NCBI GenBank assembly: GCA_963693315.1
Contig: OY856188.1
Span: 251,387,905-251,451,904, forward strand
Length of the DNA: 64,000 nt
From: Diogma glabrata
Lineage: Eukaryota > Arthropoda > Insecta > Diptera > Cylindrotomidae
Direction of reading: 5' to 3'
The notes under the pieces were generated by a model. It searched no databases and had not been told where the DNA came from. It worked only from the letters and a program-made list of their open reading frames with translations. This document shows positions 41,505 through 55,100 of this stretch, piece by piece. The position numbers and the translations under genes were made by a program. Every line of letters begins with the position of its first letter. The first letter of the stretch is position 1.

Positions 41505-43266
41505 TTTTAGGTAGATTTCATATAAAAATCTACCTATTGCAATGTCCGTCATCTCGGAACACAAAAAAAATTTTTTTTTCTAAAGGATTTTTAGAGAAAA
41601 TGAAAAGTTATTTCGGATTGCAAAATTAAAGTAATTTTCGATATGAACTTTTGCTTAATTGCTTACAACAAACCTTTCAAATTAAAAATTCAAATTAAAA
41701 TTTTCCTAACCAAAGATATAGCAATAAATTGACCTTGCGTCAGATATTAAGTTTCACATTGATTGACAACAATCCATAATGACTTTATACTCGTAACTTA
41801 GGATGTTGATTAGAATGTTGACATAAGATGTTGACAAATATTCAATAATCCTATGAATTCATACATCGTAATATCTAGAAATTTAATACAAAAAATCCCA
41901 ATGAAATTAAGTTTCCAATATGTAATCATAGATGAAAGATTCAACTTAAGTAAATATGAAAAAAGATGAAGTTTCAATTTAGAAATTATCTGAACATAAA
42001 CACTAAAATATGATTCGTCATTGCCGCTGTGGTTAAGTTGTGTAATACACACGGGATTTGAACATGTATCTCTGATGAGTGTGAGTTCGAATCCTGGCAC
42101 GAAACATAAAAAAAAAAAATTGTCTAAAAGAATTTTAGAGAAAATGAAAAGTTATTTGAAATATCAAAATTCAAGTGATTTCCAATATGTACTTAAGCGA
42201 AATTGCTCACAAAAAACCCCTCCAAATTATATATATAACGATATGAAGTATATCGAAATTTAGCGGCACTCTCACAGTCGCAATTTTTGACCAAAAAAAT
42301 TTTTTGTGCATGTTGCGGCAAATAATCTCTTAGATAAGTTCGTGAACTAGCCATATAGGGATACCATTTAAGCGGCTAGAGCCCTAAAAGTCAAATAATC
42401 TAAAAAATAATCTAAAATTGATAAATATTGAATATTTTAATCTTATTTATCATTTTTTGTCAGAGGTTTTCACCTTGGTGTTTAGGGTTCCTTGTCGTGG
42501 TCTGTTTCTGTACCACGAGCTTCAATGGGATACTTTAGTATCACAATACTAAAGTAGTGGCGAGCACAATTATTGGATCACCGCATTCCTGATGTTTTAA
42601 AAATGTACTAAACGTTGTTGTCCTTGATCTAAATGAAACTGACCAAGCTCACAGTTGTAAACTTTTGCACACGTAGATGCAACATAAATCTTTACCAAAT
42701 TTAAAAATAAAATTATCCACGTCCAGAGATTGCGACCTCGGGGCTGTTGAAACGAATGCAAATGCAAACGGTCATGCTTATATCATTTATGAGTTTCTGT
42801 TATTTAAACTCCTACTTTCTTTTAGATACACTTTTCATTTTTGACCTCAGAGATTTTCAGCTTTCTAACCGAGGCGGTTCCAATGGAATTAACGTTATAC
42901 TAACATAATGCACGACACTCTCATATTTTTTTTTCGCAAAAGTTTTGAGTTTTGTTTTTTTTTCGTTATAAATTATGTGGTATTGCAGGTGTGACGTAGT
43001 GAGAACGTTAATTAACTCTTTGGTGGATTTAATATGTTATTAAAAGTAGTTTTCACCAACTTAAATAAAACTGTCCTGAAATTGCATTGATAAAGTTGTT
43101 TCGGATAATTTATTTAATTTGGTTTGATAATTTTTTTGAATTATTCTGTTGCTACTTAAATTTTTTATTTAAACTAATCTGACACATCAAATTTTATTTG
43201 TACACAAAACTGTCTGACCCCGAAATCTACCTATTTCTAGCGGATATACCTGCCGCTGGACTTTTT
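41505..43266 (-). mobile_element. Element X, copy 1 duplicate
   Basis: Duplicate of 15845-17605 with the same ends (TAGGTAGATTTC and the terminal hairpin near 41508-41540) and the tRNA-like block at 42022-42102. Confidence 0.75.
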
Positions 43267-44259
43267 CATATCAAGCCTAAAAGTAAACAATTGAACATTG
43301 ATGGATTTTTTTTTATATCTTTTGATTTTTTTCTGTTATTGTAATTGTTGCTCCTATCTTAATCTGTAATAAATAGATTAAAACAATTGCTTGAGCTATT
43401 GTTGTTTTGAGTAGACTTGTAAAAACCTATTTTGTAGAGGTTCAACATCTGGGTGGGTCATTTTTAAAATGTGTTTATGATCTACACTCTACAGAGTAGA
43501 TTTCTATTCTTAACAGTTTTCGAAATTAATTTGAACCAAAAGTAGCTGAATGTTAAACTCATTTAAAACTACGTTTTCCAATACGCTGATCATGTTGTCA
43601 ATTGTCATGATCGGTGTGTGTGATACACAAAATGTTAAAACTTTGCAAATAGAATGTTTCTGTTCGATATAATCATTTTGGCACGAAGTATTATGGTTAT
43701 CTCTTAGGGAAGACGCAAAAATGTTAACTTTGGGTAATTTAGTCTACTTTTTATGAAAAACTACCTTCAATGTTTCGATTGTTGCATATTTTTTCCATAT
43801 TAATTGACGAAAAATAGAAGTCTATTGATGTCAAGTCTGACGAGCTGGGTGACATTTTTGCGAAGAAATTGATTATAAGAGACGAAGTCAAACGAGGTTA
43901 ATTGAGTGATTCTGAGTCATGTTAGAATATTAATTTTTTACGTGTTCAAAGGGTAAGGCCGTCCATTTTTAACACGTGATCGAAAAACCAGCGGCGAGTA
44001 ACCATTGGCAGCTATCAATCCAATTTCCAAATTGTCGTTTGTTTCTTTGAATATTGTTGAACCGTTGAATTTGTTCATTGCAGGACCAAATTTTTCAATT
44101 TGTTGGGTTCTTGCAAGCATTTTATGGTTCGGATTTTTATTTCACCACAATTTTCAATTGTGTGACGAGGGGTCTCCCAAATACCTGTTAGTTTAAATCT
44201 TCAATAACTTCTAATCCTGGCTTATGATCTAATGGCAACTTAGTATATAAGGTTTTAGT
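43267..44259. other. Non-coding interval in duplication C
   Basis: Duplicate of 17606-18600; no gene recognised. Confidence 0.5.
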
Positions 44260-45450
44260 ACTGTTTTTAATATTTCTGCATTACAACTTCCGGTTTGACA
44301 CTTCCGGTTAACAAGTTTTTTTTCCAGGTGTTTATCCCTACTGTGGCCTACAATTACCGATCGATTCTCATGAAACGTTGATAAGAGCTTTCAAGTAACA
44401 CGAGAAAGATTTTATCAGCTTTTGGAGTACATTGGATAAAGGGTTGGAGGGTCCACCATACAACAAGTGAGTTTCTCCACTATGTTTTTTATGTTTGTTG
44501 GGAGCATACAACATTCGTTCGTGAATGAATTTTGATGACACTTTGGAAAAAGATGCAAATATGTATGGTGAAGAACTGATTGATTTTTTAGCGATAGTGA
44601 ACAAAGTGGTTGGGGTCCCCCGAGCACCTGTTTTTTGAAAGCTCAATAACATCTGTGCCTGATAATCGAATTTAATGAAAGTTGGTACATAAGCATTTAG
44701 TACGGTTCACAACAGTTCTGCATCCCATCTTCCGGTTTTTCACTTCCGGTAAAAAAAGTTTTTTGTACTGTTTTGAAGTTTTTTCAGTGTCTTTATGCAC
44801 TTTATGCCTACAGCCTACAATAATGAAGTGATTATGATGAAACTTATGAAAAAGGTTCCAATTAGTGTGAGAAGATAGTTATCATGTTTTGGGACACATT
44901 GATCAAAGTGGCGGGGGGTCTACCATACAACTGCTGACTTTTCACACTTTGTTTTTAAAGTTTGTTGGGAACATACAGACTTCATTTATTAATCAATTTT
45001 AATGACTCTTTGAAGAAAGAAAAAGACTTAAATTGCAACGGAATGATTAGTTTTTGGAAAATATTGGGATAGGTGGTGGGGGCCTCCCGAAGACTTGTTT
45101 ACTGTGTCACCGGTTTTTTAATGTTTGTTGGGAGCAAAAAACATTCGTTCGTGAACCAATTTTGATGACACTTTGGTAAAATATGCAAATATGTATGGCA
45201 AGGAACTGATTAGTTTTTGAGCGATAGTGAAGAAAGTGGTTGGGGTCCATAGAGCACCTGTATTTTTTAAAGCTCCATAATATCTGTACCTGATAATAGA
45301 ATTGGTTGAAACTTGGTACATAAATATTGCGTACGGTTCTGCAACACAAGTTTCGGTTTGTCACTTCCGGCTAAAAAATTTTTTACTTTTTCTCGTATAA
45401 CAGAATTTAAGTTTGTTTGGGGATACGACTGCTTTCTTTAATATTTTTAT
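44260..45450. repeat. Diverged tandem repeat (copy C)
   Basis: Duplicate of 18600-19780, with ACTTCCGG pairs and TTTGTTGGGAGCA units. Slightly more diverged from its partner than the rest of the block. Confidence 0.8.
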
Positions 45451-45570
45451 TATTAGATTTACGCGAAATCTATAACATTGGTTAGCCTTTAATCAAATTA
45501 TTTGATGGTCATTAGCTCACTATATATCTAGAACACGATGTTTCCAGAGCTGTGGTGAAGTCAGTCTGTG

Positions 45571-46398
45571 CATTATCGTCGCAATATTTTCTACATCGAA
45601 ATTATATTTGTACCAATGTTAAATGCTGCTCTCTTTGTATCTTGTACGGCTTACGGTATTAATCATAGATTAATTTACAATATCTGTTGCATGGTTTTAT
45701 TTTAGCCCTTCTTTTAAAACCACATACGCTGCCGATATCGTTATAAAGTGGTTCGATATACAAATATTCTACTCACATTCAAGTTTTGGAGCTCTACCAA
45801 AATATCTGGTTGCGAATTTCCAGCCATATACATTTAAATTTTTGTCAGTGTGTATGGCTGGAATTATTACGTTTTTTTTAATTAAATGTCTTGATGTAGT
45901 GTGTGCTACTGTTGATTGAATTCAGTTCATGCACCCCTTTTATATCACCTTAACTACCCTTACTTTAACTCGTGTGTCAATAGCAGCGACTGGAGGGATG
46001 TATGACTGGGTTGTCATATCCGTAGATAAAAATGTTTACAATCAACAAAAACTGATCTCTCCATGCGACCATTATTCAAATTCCATTTTTGATATTTCTT
46101 TTTAATTATACGACTAATATTAATGGGTTGCCATACGTTTGTAAATAACAATAGTAAATGAGGTTCATCAAAATATGAGCGCGCTGCCGTCAGCAGTTAA
46201 ACAGATACAGGGGTTTGAAATCGGTAATAAATAATTGTCTCTAATAAGATACTACAAACTTCTGTTCCTTTTCTATAATGGTGGCGACACCCAGTTCTAT
46301 TTTATGTAAAAAATGGAAACGGAAAATTGTTTATATATCCAAAATATATAGTCAAAATTCTAATGTTTGCATCTGTGCTAAGATGTATCCAACACAAC
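45571..46398. other. Unique interval with a LINE-leader fragment
   Basis: It follows the duplication breakpoint. No gene was found. About 45985-46110 resembles, on the minus strand, the leader side of the deleted LINE at 61500-61640 (shared GGGTTGTCATA, CAAAAACTGATC and TTTTTGATATT motifs). Confidence 0.55.
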
Positions 46399-46399
46399 G

Positions 46400-48260
46400 T
46401 TAATATTTTTTACTTCTCTCTGAAAGACCTAAGTATTACATTCATGAGCAAAAATTGAAATTCTTACCCCCACTTTTTTTGGCATTTCTTGACGTTTTAG
46501 GACCTACTGATTCTAAAAAAGCAACAAAAAAAAATGTATGTCTGTCTGACGGCCGGCCGTCCGTCATTACCTACGCTGCAGGGAAAACCGCTGGAGGGAT
46601 TTCAAAAATTTGTTTTTCTAAAAATAGGTATACTCAAAGGACAGGTCCGAAAGAACGTTGTGTTCGATAACTGTACCGGAAGTGTGTCAAAAAATCATTA
46701 AGTGTGTCAAAAATAGCAAATTTTCATATTTTTGGCTTAAAAAACGTTCATTTTAAGTGATTACGAGTAGGAACATTAAATTTGGAGAAATCTCGATGGT
46801 AGGGATTGGTATGTGAGATCAAAAACTAGATTATTGCATTATAAGTTTGTCAAAAAAATGTTGTCAAGGGTGTTAAAAGAAAGGTTTTTATTTATTTTTT
46901 ACCCAATTTTTTTAGAAAAAATATGGAGGGGCTGAAATCTCACAGCTCTGAGATATCGAGACTTCGGTCTGGGTTAAGGATTTTGATATAGTTTTCGGCA
47001 AAAAACTTTTATGAGGACATGGTTTTTAGTTTTGGGCAGCGATGTATATCAAACATAACTCTTTGTTAAAGTACAAGTATTTTTTTATCTCTGTTTAGAA
47101 ATTTATTACAAAACTAACACGAAATATCAATACGTTGCCGGAAAGTTATAATCAAAATTCCAAAAATTTTGTTAAAATCAAACTTTTTCAAAATTCCAAA
47201 AATATTCCAAAAATTAGAATAAAATCAAATATTTAAATTTTTTCTAAATTCCAATAATATTTCAAAAATTCTTAAAAATTCAAACTTTTTCCAAAATTCT
47301 AAAAATATTGCAAAAATTATTACAAAATCAAATATTGAAAATTTTTTCAAAATTCTAAAAATTATAATAAAATCAAAATTAAAAAGTTTTCAAAATTCTA
47401 AAAGTATTCCAAAAATTCCTATAAAATCAAAACTTAAAACTTTTTTCAAAATTCTAAAGGTATTGCAAAAAAATTATTACAAAATCAAAAATACAAACTT
47501 TTTTTCAAAATTCCAAAAATATTTAAAAATCTATAACAAATTCAAAAATTTCCATGTCCAATTTCATTTTCAATTACATATACGTCATAAAAACAGCAAT
47601 GTTTTTTTCCAAAAAATAATTGGCTAAAAAAAATGAAATTATTTTTTGACACACTTGACATTATTTTTTTGACAAACTTATAATGCCATAATTCTCAATA
47701 ATAATAATAAAATTTCATTTCAAATAATTTTATTTTTTTCCAAAAATTGGGTAAAAAAATTAATAAAAATCTTTATTTTGACACACTTGACAACATTTTT
47801 TTGACAAACTTATAATGCAATAATCTAGTTTTTGATCTCACATACCAATCCTTACCATCAAGATTTCTCCAAATCTAATGTTCCTACTTGTAATTACTTA
47901 AAATGAACGTTTTTTAAGCCAAAAATATGAAAATTTGCTATTTTTGACACACATAATGATTTTTTTGACACACTTCCGGTACAGTTATCGAACACAGCGT
48001 CCTTTCGGACCTGTCCCTTGAGTATATCTATTTTTAGAAAAAAAAATTTGAAATCCCTCTAGCGGTTTTCCCTGCAGCGTAGACAATGACGGACGGCCGG
48101 CCGGCCGGCCGGCAGACAGACATACATTTTTTTTTTGCTTTTTTAGAATCAGGAGGTTCTAAAACCTCGAGAAATGCCAAAAAAAGTAGGGGTAAGAATT
48201 TAACTTTTGGCTCATGAATGTAATACTTAGGTCTTTCAGACCGAAGTAAAATAAAATTAA
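46400..48260. repeat. 1.86-kb foldback with about 480-bp arms
   Basis: The left arm (about 46405-46900) is the inverted partner of the right arm (about 47750-48255). Terminal sequence is TCTGAAAGACCTAAG at 46419 and its complement ending at 48240. Inside each arm lie GACGGCCGGCC, GCTGCAGGGAAAACCGCT and GTGTGTCAAAAA motifs. The centre (46925-47640) is an inverted piece of repeat E. The right arm also begins E copy 2. An open frame at 46455-46670 is a by-product. Confidence 0.8.
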
Positions 48261-51200
48261 TAGTTTGTATGACATGAAATTTTATTATTATTATAGAGAA
48301 TTATGGCATTATAAGTTTGTCAAAAAATAATGTTAAGTGTGTCAAAAAATGATTTCATTTATTTTTCAGCCAATTTTTTGGAAAAAAAATGTAGCTGTTT
48401 TTATGACGTAAATGTAATTGAATATGAAATCGGACATGGAAATTTTTGAATTTGTTATAGTTTTTGCATTATTTTTGGAATTTTGAAAAAAATTTTGTAT
48501 TTTTGATTTTGTAATAATTCTTCCAATATTTTTAGAATTTCGGCAAAAGTTTTAATTTTTGATTTTGTAAGAATATTTGGAATATTTTTAGAATTTTAAA
48601 AAATTTTAAACTTTTGATTTTATTATAATTTTTGGAATTTTGAAAAAAGTTTAAATTTTTGATTTTGTAATAATTTTTGCAATATTTTTAGAATTTTGGG
48701 AAAAGTTTAAATTTTTAAGAACTTTTGGAGTATTATTGGAATTTAAAAAAAGTTTAAATATTTGATTTTATTCTAATTTTTGGAATTTTGAAAAAAGTTT
48801 GATTTTATTTAATATTTACAATATTTTTTGAATTTTGATTATAATTTTCCGGCAACGTATTGATGTTTCGTGTTAGTTTTGTAATAAATTTTTAAACAGA
48901 GAAAAAAAAATACTTCTTCTTTAACAAAAAGTTATGTTTATATACATCGCTGCCCAAAACTAAAAACCGCATAAAACCATAAAAGTTTTTTGCCGAAAAC
49001 TATATCAAAATCCTTAACCCAGACCGAAGTCTTTGTTTCTCAGAGCTGTGAGATTTCAGCCCCTTCATATTTTCTTCTTGCAATTTGAAAGAATATATAA
49101 GCATAATCCATCATATCGTTTGTTTCTTTGCACCACAACGTGCGTCCAAAAAAGTGTGTTTTTATATTTTTATAGTCTTTGGATTGTTTTTTATGGTGTA
49201 TCATAAAGTACATAGGGTAGGGTTATTTAATATGGCATACAACACATCAGGCAAATCCATGGTTTGCTTGCACATACGCATTCTTTTGTCGAAATTTTCC
49301 GTGAACATTTCCGTATTCCTGATCGCCAAAACAAAATTGTCATACTATGCACGTCATTTGGATATTATTTACACTTTGTTTGCATTTTAGTTTCATTTTA
49401 TTTGGATTTTATTTGAATTTTCGTTACATTTTCGTTGCATTTTATTTGCATTTTTTTGCACTTTATTTGCATTTCCTTGCAAATGCAAATACAGTGCAAA
49501 TAAAATGTAAATTAAATGCAACTAAAATGCAAATAAAGTGCAAATCAAATTCAACTAAAATGCAAATTTAATTATACTTCATTTGTATTTTATTAGCACC
49601 TTATTTGTATAGCACCGTATAAAACACAAATAAAATGCAACTAAAATGAAAGTAAAGTGCAAATAAAATACAAATGAAGTGCTTATAAAATGCATATAAA
49701 GTACAATTAAATTTCTATTTTATTCATTGGTTCAGGATCTCTTTCAATACTAGTAATGATGAAGCAGTGGGACCAGTAACAAATTCTTTTTTATCAAAAG
49801 CAAACGAAACGTCTAGATAAAATTTCGTTGAGTGAGCCAAAAAAATTATTTTTACACAAATCGAAACTGATTTTTTTGACAAACATATTATATGTAGCAA
49901 ACATTTTTGTCTAAAAATACTTCACACATAAAGGAAATTATGTAGATGCAATGAAATACACTTAATTGAAAAATATTTTTCTTCGTGAATCGTAAATTTC
50001 GTTTTTTGAGCAAACGTTGTAATTATGGCAAGAAAATTTGCTGAGAAGTTTCGTGTGTGAATCCTGATTCGGTCACTTCTGATAAACAGGTACCGTTGCA
50101 TAATGTATGTCAGAAGCAGATTAAATTTTCATTTTTCACAAAAGTTGTAATTTTTGAAAAAAAAAAAAATTAACCGGAGATGGAAACGTTTTTGGAAAAT
50201 ATGAGATTGTTTCAAATTATGTCGTTTTTTTCATAAAAGTTGTTATTATTGAAAAGAAGTATTGTCCTAAAAGTAGATCAGCGCAGAATTTTGATCAGAA
50301 ATATTTTGACAGTTAAAGTTATATAATAACAATAATGATCGAAATGGAAAAAGGCAATTGGTTTCCGTTCAACATTTTGGAAAAGTGTCAATGTTTTTTA
50401 AATCAACTAAGATAACAGGCTGATAATATATCTGCAAGGTGAATCTAGAGAAAACTTATCACCAACATCTCACCAAATTTTTTTTAAATTTTGTAAAAAT
50501 TATCTACATACCACAAATGTTTGTAGTAGATATATTATATTCAACGTCCTTACTTTAAACAAAGCACAATATTGTGATTATCTATTTCTTATCAAATACA
50601 ACATAAACATTGTAAATTTATCACAAAGTAGAATCAATGAAATACCAGTGTAAGTACATACTTTTCTAATGATAATAACCAACTGACGTATGCTTTCTAA
50701 AATGTATATTTAAAACTTATTTTTAGATAGACAATCAGATAATTTCGTTTTATTTAAACCTATCTGTGTTGTTATCAAAACTTCAAATATCAATAATTGT
50801 CGTTTTATCCATTTAAAATATCAGTAAATTTATCAGATTAATTTAATAAAAGTTGAAACACTGATTTACTCTACCGAATTGTAAAGCCATAGAATAATTA
50901 TTTGAAGGTATTAATAATAAATACAGAAGCACTTTTCGAAAAGATTTGGATGTTACGTAATAATTATGCCAAGTAGAAAAGTCAATCATTTTGAATATTA
51001 GAAACCTCCGAGTATTTCGAATTATGTAGAAAATCTAATTATCGAAAATGTTTTGTTTTCAACTTGTTTCAGCTTGACACAGGGTATCCGTCGTTTTTGT
51101 AATGAAGATTAAGTTTTGACTATTAAACTTTAAAATGCGCCATTTTCATAAGCTAAAATTTACATTTTTGATGTTTTTTTAAACTGATATCACAATTTTT

Positions 51201-52156
51201 TGTAGTGAATAATAAATGTTATGACCTTGGATTATAATTAAACAAATTATAAAATTAATTATTGATTTCATTTTGATATAAGTACCCTAATTTGATTTAT
51301 TGTCATCGATTTTTCTTTATATCCAATATTTAGGCGTTCCTTCGATATTCCTGGATATAACTCAAATTTAACATCAATACAAAATATATGAAAAAAATAT
51401 TGCGACGCTGATGCATAGGCTAACTTCACCAACGCTCTTGAAACAAAATGCTCTGAATATAAAGTGAGCTAAAACCCATCAAATACTTCAATTAAGGGCT
51501 AACCGGTGTTGTAGACTTCGCAAAGTTATAATTAAAAAGACATTAAGGATAGCTGTAGTATACAGACATAAAAATCTAGTAGTAACAGATATAAAAATCT
51601 TCTTGTTCGAATAGAGAAAGCAAAAAATTTTGTTACCGGAAGTAATATACTGGAAGTTGAAATACCACTCTGATCAGTGTGTTCATTAAAGTTGTTCATT
51701 ATATTCTCACAGTAATTGAAACCTCTTTTATAAGTTTCATCATAATCACTTCATTATTGTAAGGTGTAGTGTGCATAAGGACACTGAGAAAAATTCCAAA
51801 AATTTGTTTTACCGGAAGCGAAAAACCGGAAGTTGAGATGCAGAACTGTTGTAAACCGTTCTAAATGCTTATGTATTTCATCCAATTCGATTATCATATA
51901 CAGATGTTACTGAGCCTTCAAAAGATGCTCGGGAGACCCTCACCGTTTTGTTGAATTTCTTTAAAAAACTAATCAGCGGAAGTGTGTCAAAAAAATCATT
52001 AAATGTGTCAAAAACAGCAAATTTTCATATTTTTGGCTTAAAAAACGTTAATTTTAAGTGATTACGAGTAGGAACATTGAATTTGGAGAAATCTTGATGG
52101 TAGGGACTTGAGTGATTGTATGTCCCTGGGGATGGTATGTGAGATCAAACACAAAC
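48024..52156. repeat. Large repeat E, copy 2 (tandem unit 1)
   Basis: A 4.13-kb unit repeated head to tail at 52157 with almost no differences. Differences noticed: a 38-base deletion near 49147, a changed GTTTCTC near 49034, one fewer ATTTGCATTTT unit near 49440, and a G to A near 50180/54362. It starts in the GC-rich block with GGCCGGCCGGCCGGCCGGC (48095-48113) and carries the same order of parts as E1. The junction is inside GAGATCAAACAC. No protein family recognised. Confidence 0.85.
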
Positions 52157-55100
52157 ATATCTATTTTTAGAAAAAAAAATTTGAAATCCCTCTAGCGGTT
52201 TTCCCTGCAGCGTAGACAATGACGGACGGCCGGCCGGCCGGCCGGCAGACAGACATACATTTTTTTTTTGCTTTTTTAGAATCAGGAGGTTCTAAAACCT
52301 CGAGAAATGCCAAAAAAAGTAGGGGTAAGAATTTAACTTTTGGCTCATGAATGTAATACTTAGGTCTTTCAGACCGAAGTAAAATAAAATTAATAGTTTG
52401 TATGACATGAAATTTTATTATTATTATAGAGAATTATGGCATTATAAGTTTGTCAAAAAATAATGTTAAGTGTGTCAAAAAATGATTTCATTTATTTTTC
52501 AGCCAATTTTTTGGAAAAAAAATGTAGCTGTTTTTATGACGTAAATGTAATTGAATATGAAATCGGACATGGAAATTTTTGAATTTGTTATAGTTTTTGC
52601 ATTATTTTTGGAATTTTGAAAAAAATTTTGTATTTTTGATTTTGTAATAATTCTTCCAATATTTTTAGAATTTCGGCAAAAGTTTTAATTTTTGATTTTG
52701 TAAGAATATTTGGAATATTTTTAGAATTTTAAAAAATTTTAAACTTTTGATTTTATTATAATTTTTGGAATTTTGAAAAAAGTTTAAATTTTTGATTTTG
52801 TAATAATTTTTGCAATATTTTTAGAATTTTGGGAAAAGTTTAAATTTTTAAGAACTTTTGGAGTATTATTGGAATTTAAAAAAAGTTTAAATATTTGATT
52901 TTATTCTAATTTTTGGAATTTTGAAAAAAGTTTGATTTTATTTAATATTTACAATATTTTTTGAATTTTGATTATAATTTTCCGGCAACGTATTGATGTT
53001 TCGTGTTAGTTTTGTAATAAATTTTTAAACAGAGAAAAAAAAATACTTCTTCTTTAACAAAAAGTTATGTTTATATACATCGCTGCCCAAAACTAAAAAC
53101 CGCATAAAACCATAAAAGTTTTTTGCCGAAAACTATATCAAAATCCTTAACCCAGACCGAAGTCTTGATATCTCAGAGCTGTGAGATTTCAGCCCCTTCA
53201 TATTTTCTTCTTGCAATTTGAAAGAATATATAAGCATAATCCATCATATCGTTTGTTTCTTTGCACCACAACGTGCGTCAATTTAAAATTTATTTTTTAA
53301 TTTTAGTTCGTTTCCAAAAAAGTGTGTTTTTATATTTTTATAGTCTTTGGATTGTTTTTTATGGTGTATCATAAAGTACATAGGGTAGGGTTATTTAATA
53401 TGGCATACAACACATCAGGCAAATCCATGGTTTGCTTGCACATACGCATTCTTTTGTCGAAATTTTCCGTGAACATTTCCGTATTCCTGATCGCCAAAAC
53501 AAAATTGTCATACTATGCACGTCATTTGGATATTATTTACACTTTGTTTGCATTTTAGTTTCATTTTATTTGGATTTTATTTGAATTTTCGTTACATTTT
53601 CGTTGCATTTTATTTGCATTTTATTTGCATTTTTTTGCACTTTATTTGCATTTCCTTGCAAATGCAAATACAGTGCAAATAAAATGTAAATTAAATGCAA
53701 CTAAAATGCAAATAAAGTGCAAATCAAATTCAACTAAAATGCAAATTTAATTATACTTCATTTGTATTTTATTAGCACCTTATTTGTATAGCACCGTATA
53801 AAACACAAATAAAATGCAACTAAAATGAAAGTAAAGTGCAAATAAAATACAAATGAAGTGCTTATAAAATGCATATAAAGTACAATTAAATTTCTATTTT
53901 ATTCATTGGTTCAGGATCTCTTTCAATACTAGTAATGATGAAGCAGTGGGACCAGTAACAAATTCTTTTTTATCAAAAGCAAACGAAACGTCTAGATAAA
54001 ATTTCGTTGAGTGAGCCAAAAAAATTATTTTTACACAAATCGAAACTGATTTTTTTGACAAACATATTATATGTAGCAAACATTTTTGTCTAAAAATACT
54101 TCACACATAAAGGAAATTATGTAGATGCAATGAAATACACTTAATTGAAAAATATTTTTCTTCGTGAATCGTAAATTTCGTTTTTTGAGCAAACGTTGTA
54201 ATTATGGCAAGAAAATTTGCTGAGAAGTTTCGTGTGTGAATCCTGATTCGGTCACTTCTGATAAACAGGTACCGTTGCATAATGTATGTCAGAAGCAGAT
54301 TAAATTTTCATTTTTCACAAAAGTTGTAATTTTTGAAAAAAAAAAAAATTAACCGGAGATGAAAACGTTTTTGGAAAATATGAGATTGTTTCAAATTATG
54401 TCGTTTTTTTCATAAAAGTTGTTATTATTGAAAAGAAGTATTGTCCTAAAAGTAGATCAGCGCAGAATTTTGATCAGAAATATTTTGACAGTTAAAGTTA
54501 TATAATAACAATAATGATCGAAATGGAAAAAGGCAATTGGTTTCCGTTCAACATTTTGGAAAAGTGTCAATGTTTTTTAAATCAACTAAGATAACAGGCT
54601 GATAATATATCTGCAAGGTGAATCTAGAGAAAACTTATCACCAACATCTCACCAAATTTTTTTTAAATTTTGTAAAAATTATCTACATACCACAAATGTT
54701 TGTAGTAGATATATTATATTCAACGTCCTTACTTTAAACAAAGCACAATATTGTGATTATCTATTTCTTATCAAATACAACATAAACATTGTAAATTTAT
54801 CACAAAGTAGAATCAATGAAATACCAGTGTAAGTACATACTTTTCTAATGATAATAACCAACTGACGTATGCTTTCTAAAATGTATATTTAAAACTTATT
54901 TTTAGATAGACAATCAGATAATTTCGTTTTATTTAAACCTATCTGTGTTGTTATCAAAACTTCAAATATCAATAATTGTCGTTTTATCCATTTAAAATAT
55001 CAGTAAATTTATCAGATTAATTTAATAAAAGTTGAAACACTGATTTACTCTACCGAATTGTAAAGCCATAGAATAATTATTTGAAGGTATTAATAATAAA

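Larger units (their letters stand above)
34797..45570. repeat. Segmental duplication, copy C
   Basis: Partner of 9141-19901. Differences are scattered single bases and short indels, somewhat denser beyond about 44600. After GTCAGTCTGTG at 45570 the sequence departs from copy B. Confidence 0.97.

Noticed and set aside
48095..48113. GGCC run as a CpG island or regulatory site
   Set aside because: It is a short simple repeat inside a foldback arm, present in each copy of the repeat.
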